Of a stretch of DNA of 64,000 bases, positions 18,170-25,177 are shown one piece after another (the stretch's first letter is position 1; each line of letters opens with the position of its first letter). The notes below the pieces were generated by a model that saw only the letters and a program-made list of their open reading frames with translations, did not search any database and had not been told where the DNA came from. The position numbers were made by a program, and so were the translations under genes. Origin of the DNA: Pseudomonas monsensis. GTDB taxonomy: Bacteria > Pseudomonadota > Gammaproteobacteria > Pseudomonadales > Pseudomonadaceae. The stretch spans positions 479,001 through 543,000 of the forward strand of contig NZ_CP077087.1 in NCBI RefSeq assembly GCF_014268495.2. Reading direction: 5' to 3'.

Positions 18170-18496
18170 ATGTCGAGCATTAATGGCAGTTATGTAAACG
18201 CTAACGCTGGCGCCAAACTGACGATTACCGATGGCAACGACTCCAACGGTACCTTCAGCGGCAAGTTCAGCCAGAATGGCGTGAATTACGACATCGCTTA
18301 CGGGCATTATCATTTCCAGAACAGCACCGGGCAGCCGACGATCATCACGTTCACCGCACTGAATGACGGTACAGGCTATCAGTCGTGGACACTGTTCTCA
18401 CCGGATCACAACTACTCTAAAGTTCGTGCGGTGGGTTCACGTAACAACTTTGATGGCGACGTTGTGGGGCTGGCAGGAGAGTTTATCAAGCAATAA
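18170..18496 (+). CDS. Small protein of unknown function, sulfur-free, beta-rich
   Basis: 108 residues, no signal peptide and no membrane segment. The ATG follows AAGGAA at a workable distance and the gene ends at a strong terminator, so it looks real and monocistronic. The sequence is rich in Gly, Asn, Thr, Ser and aromatics in an alternating pattern (GAKLTITDGNDSNGTFSGKF), suggesting antiparallel beta-strands. The opening strands recall avidin-type barrels (Gly-aromatic-x-Asn, then LTI...GTFSGKF), but the biotin-contacting tryptophans are not evident and I do not claim that family. It has no cysteine and no methionine beyond the initiator, like the sulfur-starvation proteins around it, and sits just after the arylsulfotransferase gene. 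Function unknown. Confidence 0.75.
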   Translation: MSSINGSYVNANAGAKLTITDGNDSNGTFSGKFSQNGVNYDIAYGHYHFQNSTGQPTIITFTALNDGTGYQSWTLFSPDHNYSKVRAVGSRNNFDGDVVGLAGEFIKQ

Positions 18497-18510
18497 TGGT
18501 TGATTTGATT

Positions 18511-18546
18511 AAAAGGCCGGTGCACGAAAGTGCATCGGCCTTTTTT
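18511..18546 (+). terminator. Intrinsic terminator after the 108-residue gene
   Basis: Stem AAAGGCCGGTGCAC / GTGCATCGGCCTTT with loop GAAA and a T-run. One mismatch. A textbook rho-independent terminator 15 bp after the stop codon. Confidence 0.93.
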
Positions 18547-18875
18547 GTTTTGGGGAATATTAATAATCAACGCTCTATTTTTTATGAGTTGTCCCGTGAA
18601 ACCGCGTCAACTGAATTTGATGCGTTGCAGGAATACTTTTAATGCCTGAAAGGCATGCGTTTTTTGCTGCATCGCTGCAGCCCTTATGGCGCGTGGCTTT
18701 GGCGAAATTGATCAGTTTCTATATTTCATAAAAGCCTATCCATAACATTAAAGATTACTTTCGGAGATAAGCACCAGGCCCAATGATTCACCCAGCGATT
18801 CACCGTGGGGGGTTCAATAAACGGTGGGTCGGCCATTTTTGTAGAGCACGCAAAAAGACCGCAGGGAGTGAATCA
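18547..18875. promoter_or_regulatory. Upstream region of tonB
   Basis: AT-rich 330 bp with no credible gene. It contains a small hairpin followed by Ts at 18642-18662 (ATGCCT gaa AGGCAT then gcgTTTTTT), which could be a leader terminator or the end of a short unannotated transcript, and an AT-rich segment at 18712-18755 where the tonB promoter probably lies. No Fur box can be recognised with confidence. Confidence 0.35.
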
Positions 18876-19685
18876 ATGGGCAATGTCCAGACCGCCGCGA
18901 GCGCACAGGAATTGCTGTGGCGTCAGACGCCGAGTGGTGAACTGGTCGATCTCGGCCGGCCCCATCGCGTGCCATTGGGGCAGTTGCGTTTGCAGCGTGC
19001 GCCCAAGGGCATCCTGAGCCGGCGCGAAAAGCTTCTGCTCGGTGTGCTGGCGCTGCTGGCGCATGGCGCGGTGATCTACTGGATCAATCAGCATCCGACA
19101 CCGGCATTGCCGATTGTGCCGCCGGAAATTCCACCGATGACCATCGAGTTTTCGCGCCCGGCGCCTCCCGCGCCGCCAGTGGTCGAGCCGCCGCCACCGG
19201 CGCCGGTAGTCGAGCCACCGCCGCCGGTGGAGGACGAGCTGGCCGTTAAACCGCCGCCACCGAAACCGGTTCCCAAACCCAGGCCGGTGGTGAAACCCGC
19301 GCCGAAGCCCGCGCCCAAAGCCGTCGCGCAACCGCCCGCGCCGCCACAACCGGCAGCACCGGTGGCGGCGCCTGCACCACCGGCTCCACCCGCTCCGTCC
19401 CCGGTAACGCCGGCATCAGCGAACGCCGCGTACCTGAAGAACCCGGCGCCGGAATATCCGTCGCTGGCTCAGCGTCGCGGTTGGGAGGGCACTGTATTGC
19501 TGCGCGTGCATGTGTTGGCCAGCGGCAAACCGGGTGAGATCCAGATTCAGAAAAGCAGTGGCCGGCAACCACTCGACGACGCCGCGTTGAACGCGGTGAA
19601 ACGTTGGAGTTTCGTCCCGGCCAAGCAGGGTGATGTCGCCCAGGACGGCTGGGTCAGCGTGCCCATCGACTTCAAGATTCACTAA
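18876..19685 (+). CDS. tonB: TonB energy-transducing protein
   Basis: 269 residues. It has a cytoplasmic N-terminal stretch, one membrane anchor (about residues 53-70, LLLGVLALLAHGAVIYW), a long proline-rich periplasmic spacer with Pro-Pro, Lys-Pro and Ala-Pro repeats (about 80-185), and the C-terminal TonB domain (YPSLAQRRGWEGTVLLRVHV, LDDAALNAVKRWSF). It transmits proton-motive force from ExbB/ExbD to outer-membrane receptors. The extended cytoplasmic N-terminus is common in Pseudomonas TonB. The ATG at 18876 follows GGGAG; a longer frame from 18783 was rejected. It leads a tonB-exbB-exbD operon next to the TonB-dependent receptor, which suggests but does not prove a dedicated energiser. 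Confidence 0.93.
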   Translation: MGNVQTAASAQELLWRQTPSGELVDLGRPHRVPLGQLRLQRAPKGILSRREKLLLGVLALLAHGAVIYWINQHPTPALPIVPPEIPPMTIEFSRPAPPAPPVVEPPPPAPVVEPPPPVEDELAVKPPPPKPVPKPRPVVKPAPKPAPKAVAQPPAPPQPAAPVAAPAPPAPPAPSPVTPASANAAYLKNPAPEYPSLAQRRGWEGTVLLRVHVLASGKPGEIQIQKSSGRQPLDDAALNAVKRWSFVPAKQGDVAQDGWVSVPIDFKIH

Positions 19686-19730
19686 ACCGAAACCAAATTC
19701 GCGCGAAATGTTTACACGAGGGAACACATC

Positions 19731-20456
19731 ATGACGTTACTGGCATCTCCACTGGAATCCATCGAAAGCGCGGTGATCTGGCTGCTGGTGGTTTTTTCCG
19801 TCGCGACCTGGGGGCTGGCGCTGCTCAAGGCTGTGCAGTTCGGTCGTCTGAAGGCGCAGGATCGCAAGTTTCATAAGCGCTTCTGGGCGGCGTCGAGTCT
19901 GGATGCCGCCGCCGAGTTGAGCGAGACCCAACCCGGCGCCGCCGCCCGGGTAGCCCAGGCGGGTTACGCGGCGATTCAGGTGGGCGAGGCGCCGCAGGCC
20001 AATGACCTGAGCCAGGCGATCAACCATCAGGATCGACTCGAACGTGCCTTGCGTCAGCAGATCGTCCGTGAGCGCCGTTCGCTGGAAACCGGTCTGGCGG
20101 TGCTCGCGAGTATCGGCAGCACCTCGCCGTTCATTGGTTTGTTCGGCACGGTGTGGGGAATCATGGAAGCGTTGAAAGGTATCAGCGCCGCCGGTTCCGC
20201 CAGCCTGGAAACCGTGGCCGGCCCGATTGGCGCGGCACTGGTCGCCACCGGGGTGGGAATCGCCGTCGCGGTGCCGGCGGTGCTGGTTTACAACTACTTT
20301 TTGCGGCGTCTGAAACTGACCGCCGCGGATCTGGATGACTTCGCCCACGACTTCTACAGCCTGGCGCAGAAGAGTGCGTTCCGCGTCCTGATTCACCCGA
20401 CCGCGCACAAGGTTGCAGCCCCGGGCACTGCGGCAAAAGTGAAGGAGGCGTCCTGA
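19731..20456 (+). CDS. exbB: ExbB proton-channel subunit
   Basis: 241-residue inner-membrane protein of the MotA/TolQ/ExbB family with three membrane helices (about residues 10-30, 120-145, 165-190). The region SIGSTSPFIGLFGTVWGIMEA is the conserved second-helix motif. With ExbD it forms the proton-driven motor for TonB. The start follows GAGGGAAC; exbD begins 1 bp after its stop. Confidence 0.94.
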   Translation: MTLLASPLESIESAVIWLLVVFSVATWGLALLKAVQFGRLKAQDRKFHKRFWAASSLDAAAELSETQPGAAARVAQAGYAAIQVGEAPQANDLSQAINHQDRLERALRQQIVRERRSLETGLAVLASIGSTSPFIGLFGTVWGIMEALKGISAAGSASLETVAGPIGAALVATGVGIAVAVPAVLVYNYFLRRLKLTAADLDDFAHDFYSLAQKSAFRVLIHPTAHKVAAPGTAAKVKEAS

Positions 20457-20457
20457 T

Positions 20458-20859
20458 ATGGCCTTCTCCACGCAAGACAGTGACGAGGTGCTCAGCGAGA
20501 TCAACGTGACGCCGCTGGTGGACGTAATGCTGGTGCTGCTGGTGGTGTTCATCGTGACCGCGCCACTGCTGACCAACGCGATTCCGATCAACCTGCCGAA
20601 GACCGAGGCGGTGGCGCCGGTCGAGCAGAAAGACCCGCTGGTGGTGAGCATCGACGGCGCCGGCAAGCTGTTTATCAACAAGGATGAGATTCAGCCGGAC
20701 GTGCTGGAATTCAACCTCAAGTCGGCCAAGGCGAAAGACCCGCAAGTGCGCGTGCAACTGCAGGCCGACGACGGGGTGAACTACGGCGAAGTGGCGCGCG
20801 CCATGGCTTCGATCGAGCGGGCGGGAATTACCAAATTGTCGGTGATCACCGCGCGGTAA
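20458..20859 (+). CDS. exbD: ExbD proton-channel subunit
   Basis: 133 residues, one N-terminal membrane helix (about 19-40). The start SEINVTPLVDVMLVLLVVF carries the conserved Asp of the proton path, followed by a periplasmic domain ending in IERAGITKLSVITAR. The family length is usual. It is the last gene of the tonB-exbB-exbD operon, closed by a terminator. Confidence 0.94.
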   Translation: MAFSTQDSDEVLSEINVTPLVDVMLVLLVVFIVTAPLLTNAIPINLPKTEAVAPVEQKDPLVVSIDGAGKLFINKDEIQPDVLEFNLKSAKAKDPQVRVQLQADDGVNYGEVARAMASIERAGITKLSVITAR

Positions 20860-20876
20860 CAGATTCAACGTTTTTC

Positions 20877-20914
20877 CGGGGCCGTCTCCTTGGCAGGGTG
20901 CGGCCCTTTTTTTA
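20877..20914 (+). terminator. Intrinsic terminator of tonB-exbB-exbD
   Basis: GGGGCCG and CGGCCC arms around a 15-17 nt loop, followed by seven Ts, 17 bp after the exbD stop. Confidence 0.9.
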
Positions 20915-20933
20915 TTCCTGGCATTAAAAGCAG

Positions 20934-21094
20934 AACCCTCACCCTAGCCCTCTCCCAGAGGGAGAGGGGACTGACCGGGGTGATTGTTCGAGGTACGCCG
21001 ACCTGATATTTCGAGCCGACCTCAAGATTTGAACGGCATGAAGATCGGCTCCCTTCCCCCTCGCCTCCTTGGGCAGAGGGTTGGGGTGAGGGGG
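20934..21094. repeat. GGGAGAGGG-family MITE-like repeat, copy 3
   Basis: About 160 bp with ends ACCCTCACCCTAGCCCTCTC and GGGCAGAGGGTTGGGGTGAG. The interior has gaggtacgccgacctgatat. No gene. Confidence 0.83.
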
Positions 21095-21140
21095 AAAAGA
21101 TTTCAAGCCATGCACACATCGCATATTCATTTCAGGTCTT

Positions 21141-21173
21141 AATAAATAGCTTCTTATTCCTTAACGAATATAA
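21141..21173 (+). promoter_or_regulatory. Candidate sulfur-response operator before the hydrolase gene
   Basis: AATAAATAGCTTCTTATTCC followed by TTAACGAATATAAA. It contains the dyad TTATTC-N6-GAATAtaA. The same TTATTCCTTAA core stands before the cystine importer at 45666, and AATAGC.TTCTTATTCCTT recurs at 24333. It lies about 50-80 bp before the ATG at 21225. Confidence 0.5.
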
Positions 21174-21224
21174 ATCCCCTCCCTATACTCGATCAGGAAC
21201 AGACACGCCGCAGGAGAGCTCCCC

Positions 21225-21806
21225 ATGCGCAACGAATCAATCCGCTACCTGATTGTGCCGGGCTGGCAAGGATCGCCAGAAGATCATTGGCAAACCCACT
21301 GGCAGAACAGCCTGCCGAACAGCGCGCGGGTCGAGCAGGCCGATTGGCTGACGCCGCGCCGGGAAGACTGGGTTGCCGCACTGGCCGAAGCCATTACTGC
21401 CGACAGCACCCCGGTGATCCTCATCGCTCATAGCCTGGGCTGCGTCACCGTTGCGCATTGGGCGGCCACTGCGCCTGTGCAGTACCTGCGTCAGGTCCGC
21501 GGTGCCTTGCTCGTTGCGCCGGCGGATGTCGAGCGCCCGACCTGTGCGCCCGCGCTGCGTAATTTCGCGCCGATCCCGACGGATTTATTGCCGTTTCCGA
21601 GCCAGGTGGTCGCCTCCGACAACGACGCCGCTGTCAGCGCTCCGCGTGCGCTGGAGCTGGCGCGTAACTGGGGCGCCGAAGCGGGGATTCTTTCCGGGGC
21701 CGGGCATATCAACGTCAAGTCCGGGCATCAGCGCTGGGAGCAGGGTTTCGCCTACCTCTATCGCCTGCAAAACCGCCTGGAACATCACGCGCGGCGTCGC
21801 GCCTGA
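21225..21806 (+). CDS. RBBP9/YdeN-family serine hydrolase
   Basis: 193-residue alpha/beta hydrolase. The N-terminal IVPGWQGSPEDHW is typical of the RBBP9/YdeN family. The nucleophile elbow HSLGC puts Ser70 in the active site, with Asp132 or Asp134 (SDNDAAVS) and His161 (GAGHIN) completing the triad. Physiological substrates of the family are poorly known. The ATG follows GGAGAG. A sulfur-type operator motif lies upstream and a sigma-54-type regulator gene begins 59 bp downstream, so a link to sulfur metabolism is possible but unproven. Confidence 0.85.
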   Translation: MRNESIRYLIVPGWQGSPEDHWQTHWQNSLPNSARVEQADWLTPRREDWVAALAEAITADSTPVILIAHSLGCVTVAHWAATAPVQYLRQVRGALLVAPADVERPTCAPALRNFAPIPTDLLPFPSQVVASDNDAAVSAPRALELARNWGAEAGILSGAGHINVKSGHQRWEQGFAYLYRLQNRLEHHARRRA

Positions 21807-21865
21807 GTCGTATATTTTCTTTTTGATCGCCCCCGTCTCCCGGCGGTTGTGGGCGGGAGTCTGCC

Positions 21866-22798
21866 ATGAGTTTTGAAACGTTCGGTCAGCCGTTGCTGAC
21901 CTTTCCCGACGCGGAAAAAAGTCCCCTGAGCATCCGCGCCAAGGCGCTGGTGTTTGTCGATCCGCGCTCGCGTCAGTTGCGTGAAGAGCTGGAGCAACTG
22001 GCCCCGCGTTCGATCTCGGTGCTGATTCGCGGTGAGACCGGTACGGGTAAAGAACTGCTCGCCCGCCACATCCACCGCGCCAGTGATCGCAGCGGTCTGT
22101 TCGTTTCGGTCAATTGCGGCGCGATCAGCCCGACCTACGCCGATGCCGAGCTGTTCGGCTATGCCGCCGGCAGTTACGCCGGTTCGGCCAGCAGTCGCGC
22201 CGGCTGGTTCGGTTCGGCCAACGGCGGCACCTTGTACCTGGATGAAATCGGCGACCTGCCGCTGCCGATCCAGGTCAAATTGCTCGCCGCTCTGGAAAAC
22301 CACGAAGTCACCCGCGTCGGCGCCCATCAGCCGAGTCCGGTGGACGTGCGCCTGGTGGCGGCGACCAGCATCGACCTGGCGCAAGCGGTGGACGCGGGGA
22401 AATTCCACGAACGGCTCTATCACTACCTCAGCGAAGGGCAACTGGAACTGCCGGCGCTGCGCGAGCGAATCGGCGACATCCTGTCATTGGCCGAATATTT
22501 TCTCGGCATCTACAGCCAGCGTCTCGACCTGCCGGTGCCGTTGATCAGCGAAGCGGCGCAACATCTGCTGGAGCGCCACAGCTGGCCGGGCAACACCCGC
22601 GAGCTGGAAAACGTCATTCACTTTGCGTTGTTGGTCAGCACTGGGGAGGAAATTCTCCCGGAACACCTGAACCTGCCCGACGCTTCTGGCCCGCACCTGC
22701 AGATCGAACGACTGGTCACGCAGATCAACATCGGCGGCAGCGTTGACGAGCGTAAAGCGTTGAAAGATTTGCTGATTGGTTTGAGTCAGCGCTTGTGA
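21866..22798 (+). CDS. Sigma-54 activator-like AAA+ protein lacking sensor and DNA-binding domains, altered GAFTGA loop
   Basis: 310 residues, mostly one sigma-54-interaction AAA+ domain: Walker A GETGTGKE (56-63), Walker B LYLDE (123-127), an arginine-containing LRERIGD segment and the sensor-II motif WPGNTRELEN. Two things are odd. The sigma-54-contacting loop, normally GAFTGA, reads GSYAGS at about 102-107, losing the key threonine. The C-terminus (ERKALKDLLIGLSQRL) shows no Fis-type helix-turn-helix, and no frameshifted one follows. The N-terminus has no receiver or GAF domain. It is related to SfnR-type regulators of sulfur-source genes, supported by the neighbouring metQ. It may be a diverged activator acting without its own DNA-binding domain, or one decaying. 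ATP hydrolysis residues are intact. Confidence 0.8.
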   Translation: MSFETFGQPLLTFPDAEKSPLSIRAKALVFVDPRSRQLREELEQLAPRSISVLIRGETGTGKELLARHIHRASDRSGLFVSVNCGAISPTYADAELFGYAAGSYAGSASSRAGWFGSANGGTLYLDEIGDLPLPIQVKLLAALENHEVTRVGAHQPSPVDVRLVAATSIDLAQAVDAGKFHERLYHYLSEGQLELPALRERIGDILSLAEYFLGIYSQRLDLPVPLISEAAQHLLERHSWPGNTRELENVIHFALLVSTGEEILPEHLNLPDASGPHLQIERLVTQINIGGSVDERKALKDLLIGLSQRL

Positions 22799-22834
22799 CC
22801 GTTTTGTCCTGTATGAGCAAAATGGAATATCAAA

Positions 22835-22881
22835 GTGAATAAACGTTATTGTCCGGGAATAAAAAATCCCGGTATTGTCCG
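22835..22881 (+). promoter_or_regulatory. Structured region before metQ
   Basis: Contains TTATTGTCCGGGAATAA, a short hairpin CCGGGA-N8-TCCCGG (22853-22872), and a direct repeat TATTGTCCG at 22847-22855 and 22873-22881, 26 bp apart. Together they suggest a regulator-binding site 85-130 bp before the metQ ATG. The TTATT...AATAA element resembles the sulfur motif elsewhere in the window. No SAM riboswitch was recognised. Confidence 0.4.
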
Positions 22882-22966
22882 CTTCACGCCAGAGATAGCA
22901 CTTCACTGGCACACGTATTAAATAGCCGTCGCCCTCTGCGACCGTGATTTTCGATAAGGACACTGC

Positions 22967-23764
22967 ATGAAAAAGGTTCTGTTGTTTACCGCACTGGCGG
23001 CTGCTCTGACTGCTTCCCTGGCCAACGCTGGCGAGAAACTGGTGGTCGCGGCGACCCCGGTGCCGCACGCCGAAATCCTCGAGCTGATCAAGCCGACCCT
23101 GGCCAAAGAAGGCGTGGATCTGGAAATCAAAGTCTTCACCGACTACGTGCAGCCGAACGTGCAAGTGGGCGAAAAGCGCCTGGACGCCAACTACTTCCAG
23201 ACCAAGCCGTACCTGGACAGCTTCAACGCTGGCAAATACAAGGATGACAAGTCCAAGTACCTGGTCACCGTGCAAGGCGTGCACGTTGAACCGTTCGGTG
23301 GCTACTCGAGCAAGTACAAGACCCTGGCTGAACTGCCTGACGGCGCGACCATCGCGATCCCTAACGAAGGCAGCAACAGCGGTCGCGCCCTGATCCTGCT
23401 GCAAAAGGCTGGCCTGATCGAGCTGAAAGATCCGAAAAACGCCCTGGCGACCCCGAAAGACATCGCCAAGAACCCGCACAACTTCAAGTTCAAGGAACTG
23501 GAATCGGCCCTGCTGCCACGTGTGCTGAAGGAAGTTGATCTGGACATGATCAACACCAACTACGCGCTGGAAGCCAAGCTGAATCCGACCAAGGATGCGT
23601 TGGTGATCGAAGGCGCCGATTCGCCTTACGTGAACTTCCTGGTGGCCCGTGAGGACAACAAGAACAGCGACGCCATCAAGAAACTGGCCGCTGCCCTGAC
23701 CAGCCCGGAAGTCAAAGCGTTCATCGAGAAGAAGTACAACGGCGCGGTATTGCCGGCGTTCTGA
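22967..23764 (+). CDS. metQ: MetQ/NlpA-family methionine-type substrate-binding protein (orphan)
   Basis: 265 residues. The signal peptide ends at about residue 21 (LANA|GEKL) with no lipobox, so it is a soluble periplasmic protein. The MetQ family is clear from VAATPVPHAEILELI, LDANYFQTKPYLD, IAIPNEGSNSGRAL and DLDMINTNYAL. The family binds D- or L-methionine and related compounds for MetN/MetI. No permease or ATPase genes adjoin; it may share the MetNI complex at 35-37 kb or another elsewhere. No cysteine and only one internal methionine. The ATG follows AAGGACA. A terminator follows. Confidence 0.9.
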   Translation: MKKVLLFTALAAALTASLANAGEKLVVAATPVPHAEILELIKPTLAKEGVDLEIKVFTDYVQPNVQVGEKRLDANYFQTKPYLDSFNAGKYKDDKSKYLVTVQGVHVEPFGGYSSKYKTLAELPDGATIAIPNEGSNSGRALILLQKAGLIELKDPKNALATPKDIAKNPHNFKFKELESALLPRVLKEVDLDMINTNYALEAKLNPTKDALVIEGADSPYVNFLVAREDNKNSDAIKKLAAALTSPEVKAFIEKKYNGAVLPAF

Positions 23765-23796
23765 TCTGACGCTTGAGTGAACCCCTTCAAGGTGTG

Positions 23797-23834
23797 AAAA
23801 CGCCGATGGCTAGCGATAGTCATCGGCGTTTTTG
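23797..23834 (+). terminator. Intrinsic terminator after metQ
   Basis: AAAACGCCGATG / CATCGGCGTTTTT arms, 12-nt loop, T-run. 33 bp after the stop. Confidence 0.93.
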
Positions 23835-23847
23835 TGTGTGCGTTGAA

Positions 23848-24131
23848 AAGCCCCTCACCCTAACCCTCTCCCGGAGGGAGAGGGGACTGATTGGGGGATG
23901 CAGTAGAGGTACGCCGACGTGAAAGATCTCAGCCGAATCCATAATAGACTCGATTTTTCAGGTCGATGTTTGACGCAAGATACCTCGGTAGGCTCCCTCT
24001 CCTAGAGGTACGCCGACGTGAAAGATCTCAGCTGAAGCCATAATCGACTCGATTTTTCAGGTCGATGTTTGACGCGAGACGACTCGGTCAGCCCCCTCTC
24101 CCTCTGGGAGAGGGTTGGGGTGAGGGTGCTC
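23848..24131. repeat. GGGAGAGGG-family repeat, copy 4, with an internal tandem duplication
   Basis: Ends CCCCTCACCCTAACCCTCTC and GGGAGAGGGTTGGGGTGAGG. The interior is present twice: TAGAGGTACGCCGACGTGAA through CAGGTCGATGTTTGACGC at about 23906-23979 and again at about 24004-24077, with a few base differences. This makes the copy 284 bp instead of about 170. Confidence 0.85.
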
Positions 24132-24137
24132 TTGATC

Positions 24138-24230
24138 TCAGGCCACTTGGGCCTTCAACGCCCGCCTCAACGCCACGAGCAATTTCACAATGTCCTGCGG
24201 ATCCAGTCGCTGCGGCACTTTTACGTCCAT
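24138..24230 (-). CDS. Possible 30-residue small protein
   Basis: ORF of 30 codons starting MDVKVPQRLDPQDIVKLL and ending in a basic, amphipathic stretch. AGGAAGA stands 6 nt before the ATG, an unusually good ribosome-binding site for a chance ORF. It is divergent from the amino-acid ABC importer, with a sulfur-type motif (24333-24359) between the two. No family recognised. The residue pattern suggests one amphipathic helix after a short head. It has no cysteine and no internal methionine. It ends 7 bp before the repeat at 23848-24131. Coding status is uncertain. Confidence 0.4.
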   Translation of the reverse strand: MDVKVPQRLDPQDIVKLLVALRRALKAQVA

Positions 24231-24332
24231 GTTGTCTTCCTTGTAAGGGTTTGGCCGGGGGAGTCTGGCCAAAAGCTGTTCGTCCTTGGAGGGCTTTCGT
24301 GCAAAAAAGATCCTTCCTACAGCGCAAAGGAA

Positions 24333-24359
24333 AATAGCCTTCTTATTCCTTCCCGGCAA
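24333..24359. promoter_or_regulatory. Candidate sulfur-response operator before the amino-acid ABC importer
   Basis: AATAGCCTTCTTATTCCTTC then CCGGCAAA. The left half matches the site at 21141 almost exactly; the right half GAATA is not kept. About 150 bp before the first permease gene. The remaining gap to 24511 is AT-rich and holds no other gene. Confidence 0.4.
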
Positions 24360-24511
24360 ACCCACAAGATAGTTTTTTGGGTGATATCAATATGCTTTAA
24401 CGGTATTTAAATTCTCTTTTTTATACCTATAAAGTCACCTCCTGCCGGACAGCCACCCGCTGCCCATGGACTGCACTACCGTCGCTTATCAAGCGGCGTC
24501 CAGGACGTTTC

Positions 24512-25177
24512 ATGACTCTCGATTACGCATTCATCCTCAGCACGCTGCCGGCGTTTCTCAAAGCCGTGGGCGTGACGCTGCAGGTCGGTTTCATCGCCAT
24601 TGGCACCTCGCTGCTGGTGGCGTTGCTCAATGCGACGATTCTGGTGTTCCGCACGCCTTACCTGCAGCGCGCCGTCGGCCTGTACGTGGAACTGGCGCGC
24701 AACACGCCGCTGCTGATTCAGCTGTTCTTCGTCTACTTCGCCTTGCCGGCCATCGGCATCAAGGTGTCCGGTTTCACTGCCGCGATCATCACCATGACGT
24801 TTCTCGGTGGCGCCTACCTCACCGAAGTGCTGCGTGCCGGCGTCGATGCCGTACCGCAGGCGCAGCTGGAATCGGGGCGCTCCATCGGCCTGTCCCACGG
24901 CCAGTTGCTGCGCTACGTGATCCTGCCGCAAGCGGGGATCCTCAGCCTGCCGTCGCTGTTCGCCAATTTCATTTTCCTGCTCAAGGAAACCACCGTGGTC
25001 TCGGCGGTGGCCGTGCCGGAAATCCTCTACACCACCAAGAGCTACATCGCGCTCTACTACAAAACCTACGAAATGCTCGCCGTGTTGACGCTGATTTGCG
25101 TGCTGCTGTTCTTGCCGCTGTCGCTGCTGCTCAGCCGTCTGGAAAGGAGGCTCCAGCATGGCCAGTTCGGGTCTTGA
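24512..25177 (+). CDS. Polar amino-acid ABC transporter permease 1
   Basis: 221-residue inner-membrane protein of the HisM/GlnP family with about five helices. The family signature YVELARNTPLLIQLFFVYF and the cytoplasmic EAA-like loop (ESGRSIGLSHGQLLRYVILP) are present. It would pair with the second permease. The ATG follows AGGACG. The next gene starts 20 bp inside its end. Substrate unknown; position among sulfur genes suggests a sulfur-containing amino acid or derivative. Confidence 0.88.
   Translation: MTLDYAFILSTLPAFLKAVGVTLQVGFIAIGTSLLVALLNATILVFRTPYLQRAVGLYVELARNTPLLIQLFFVYFALPAIGIKVSGFTAAIITMTFLGGAYLTEVLRAGVDAVPQAQLESGRSIGLSHGQLLRYVILPQAGILSLPSLFANFIFLLKETTVVSAVAVPEILYTTKSYIALYYKTYEMLAVLTLICVLLFLPLSLLLSRLERRLQHGQFGS

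Noticed and set aside
18170..18496. Calling the 108-residue protein an avidin
   Set aside because: Resemblance is limited to the first two strands and the conserved biotin-contact tryptophans are not visible.
18783..18875. 31-residue N-terminal extension of TonB
   Set aside because: No ribosome-binding site at 18783, composition unlike coding DNA, and a good GGGAG precedes the ATG at 18876.
22907..22921. TGGCAC with ATTA downstream as a sigma-54 (-24/-12) promoter before metQ
   Set aside because: The -24 element is good but the -12 GC of TTGC is missing at the right spacing; not supportable although a sigma-54-like regulator gene lies upstream.
22799..22966. SAM or other methionine riboswitch before metQ
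   Set aside because: Only a short CCGGGA/TCCCGG hairpin and a direct repeat are present; no conserved multi-helix core.
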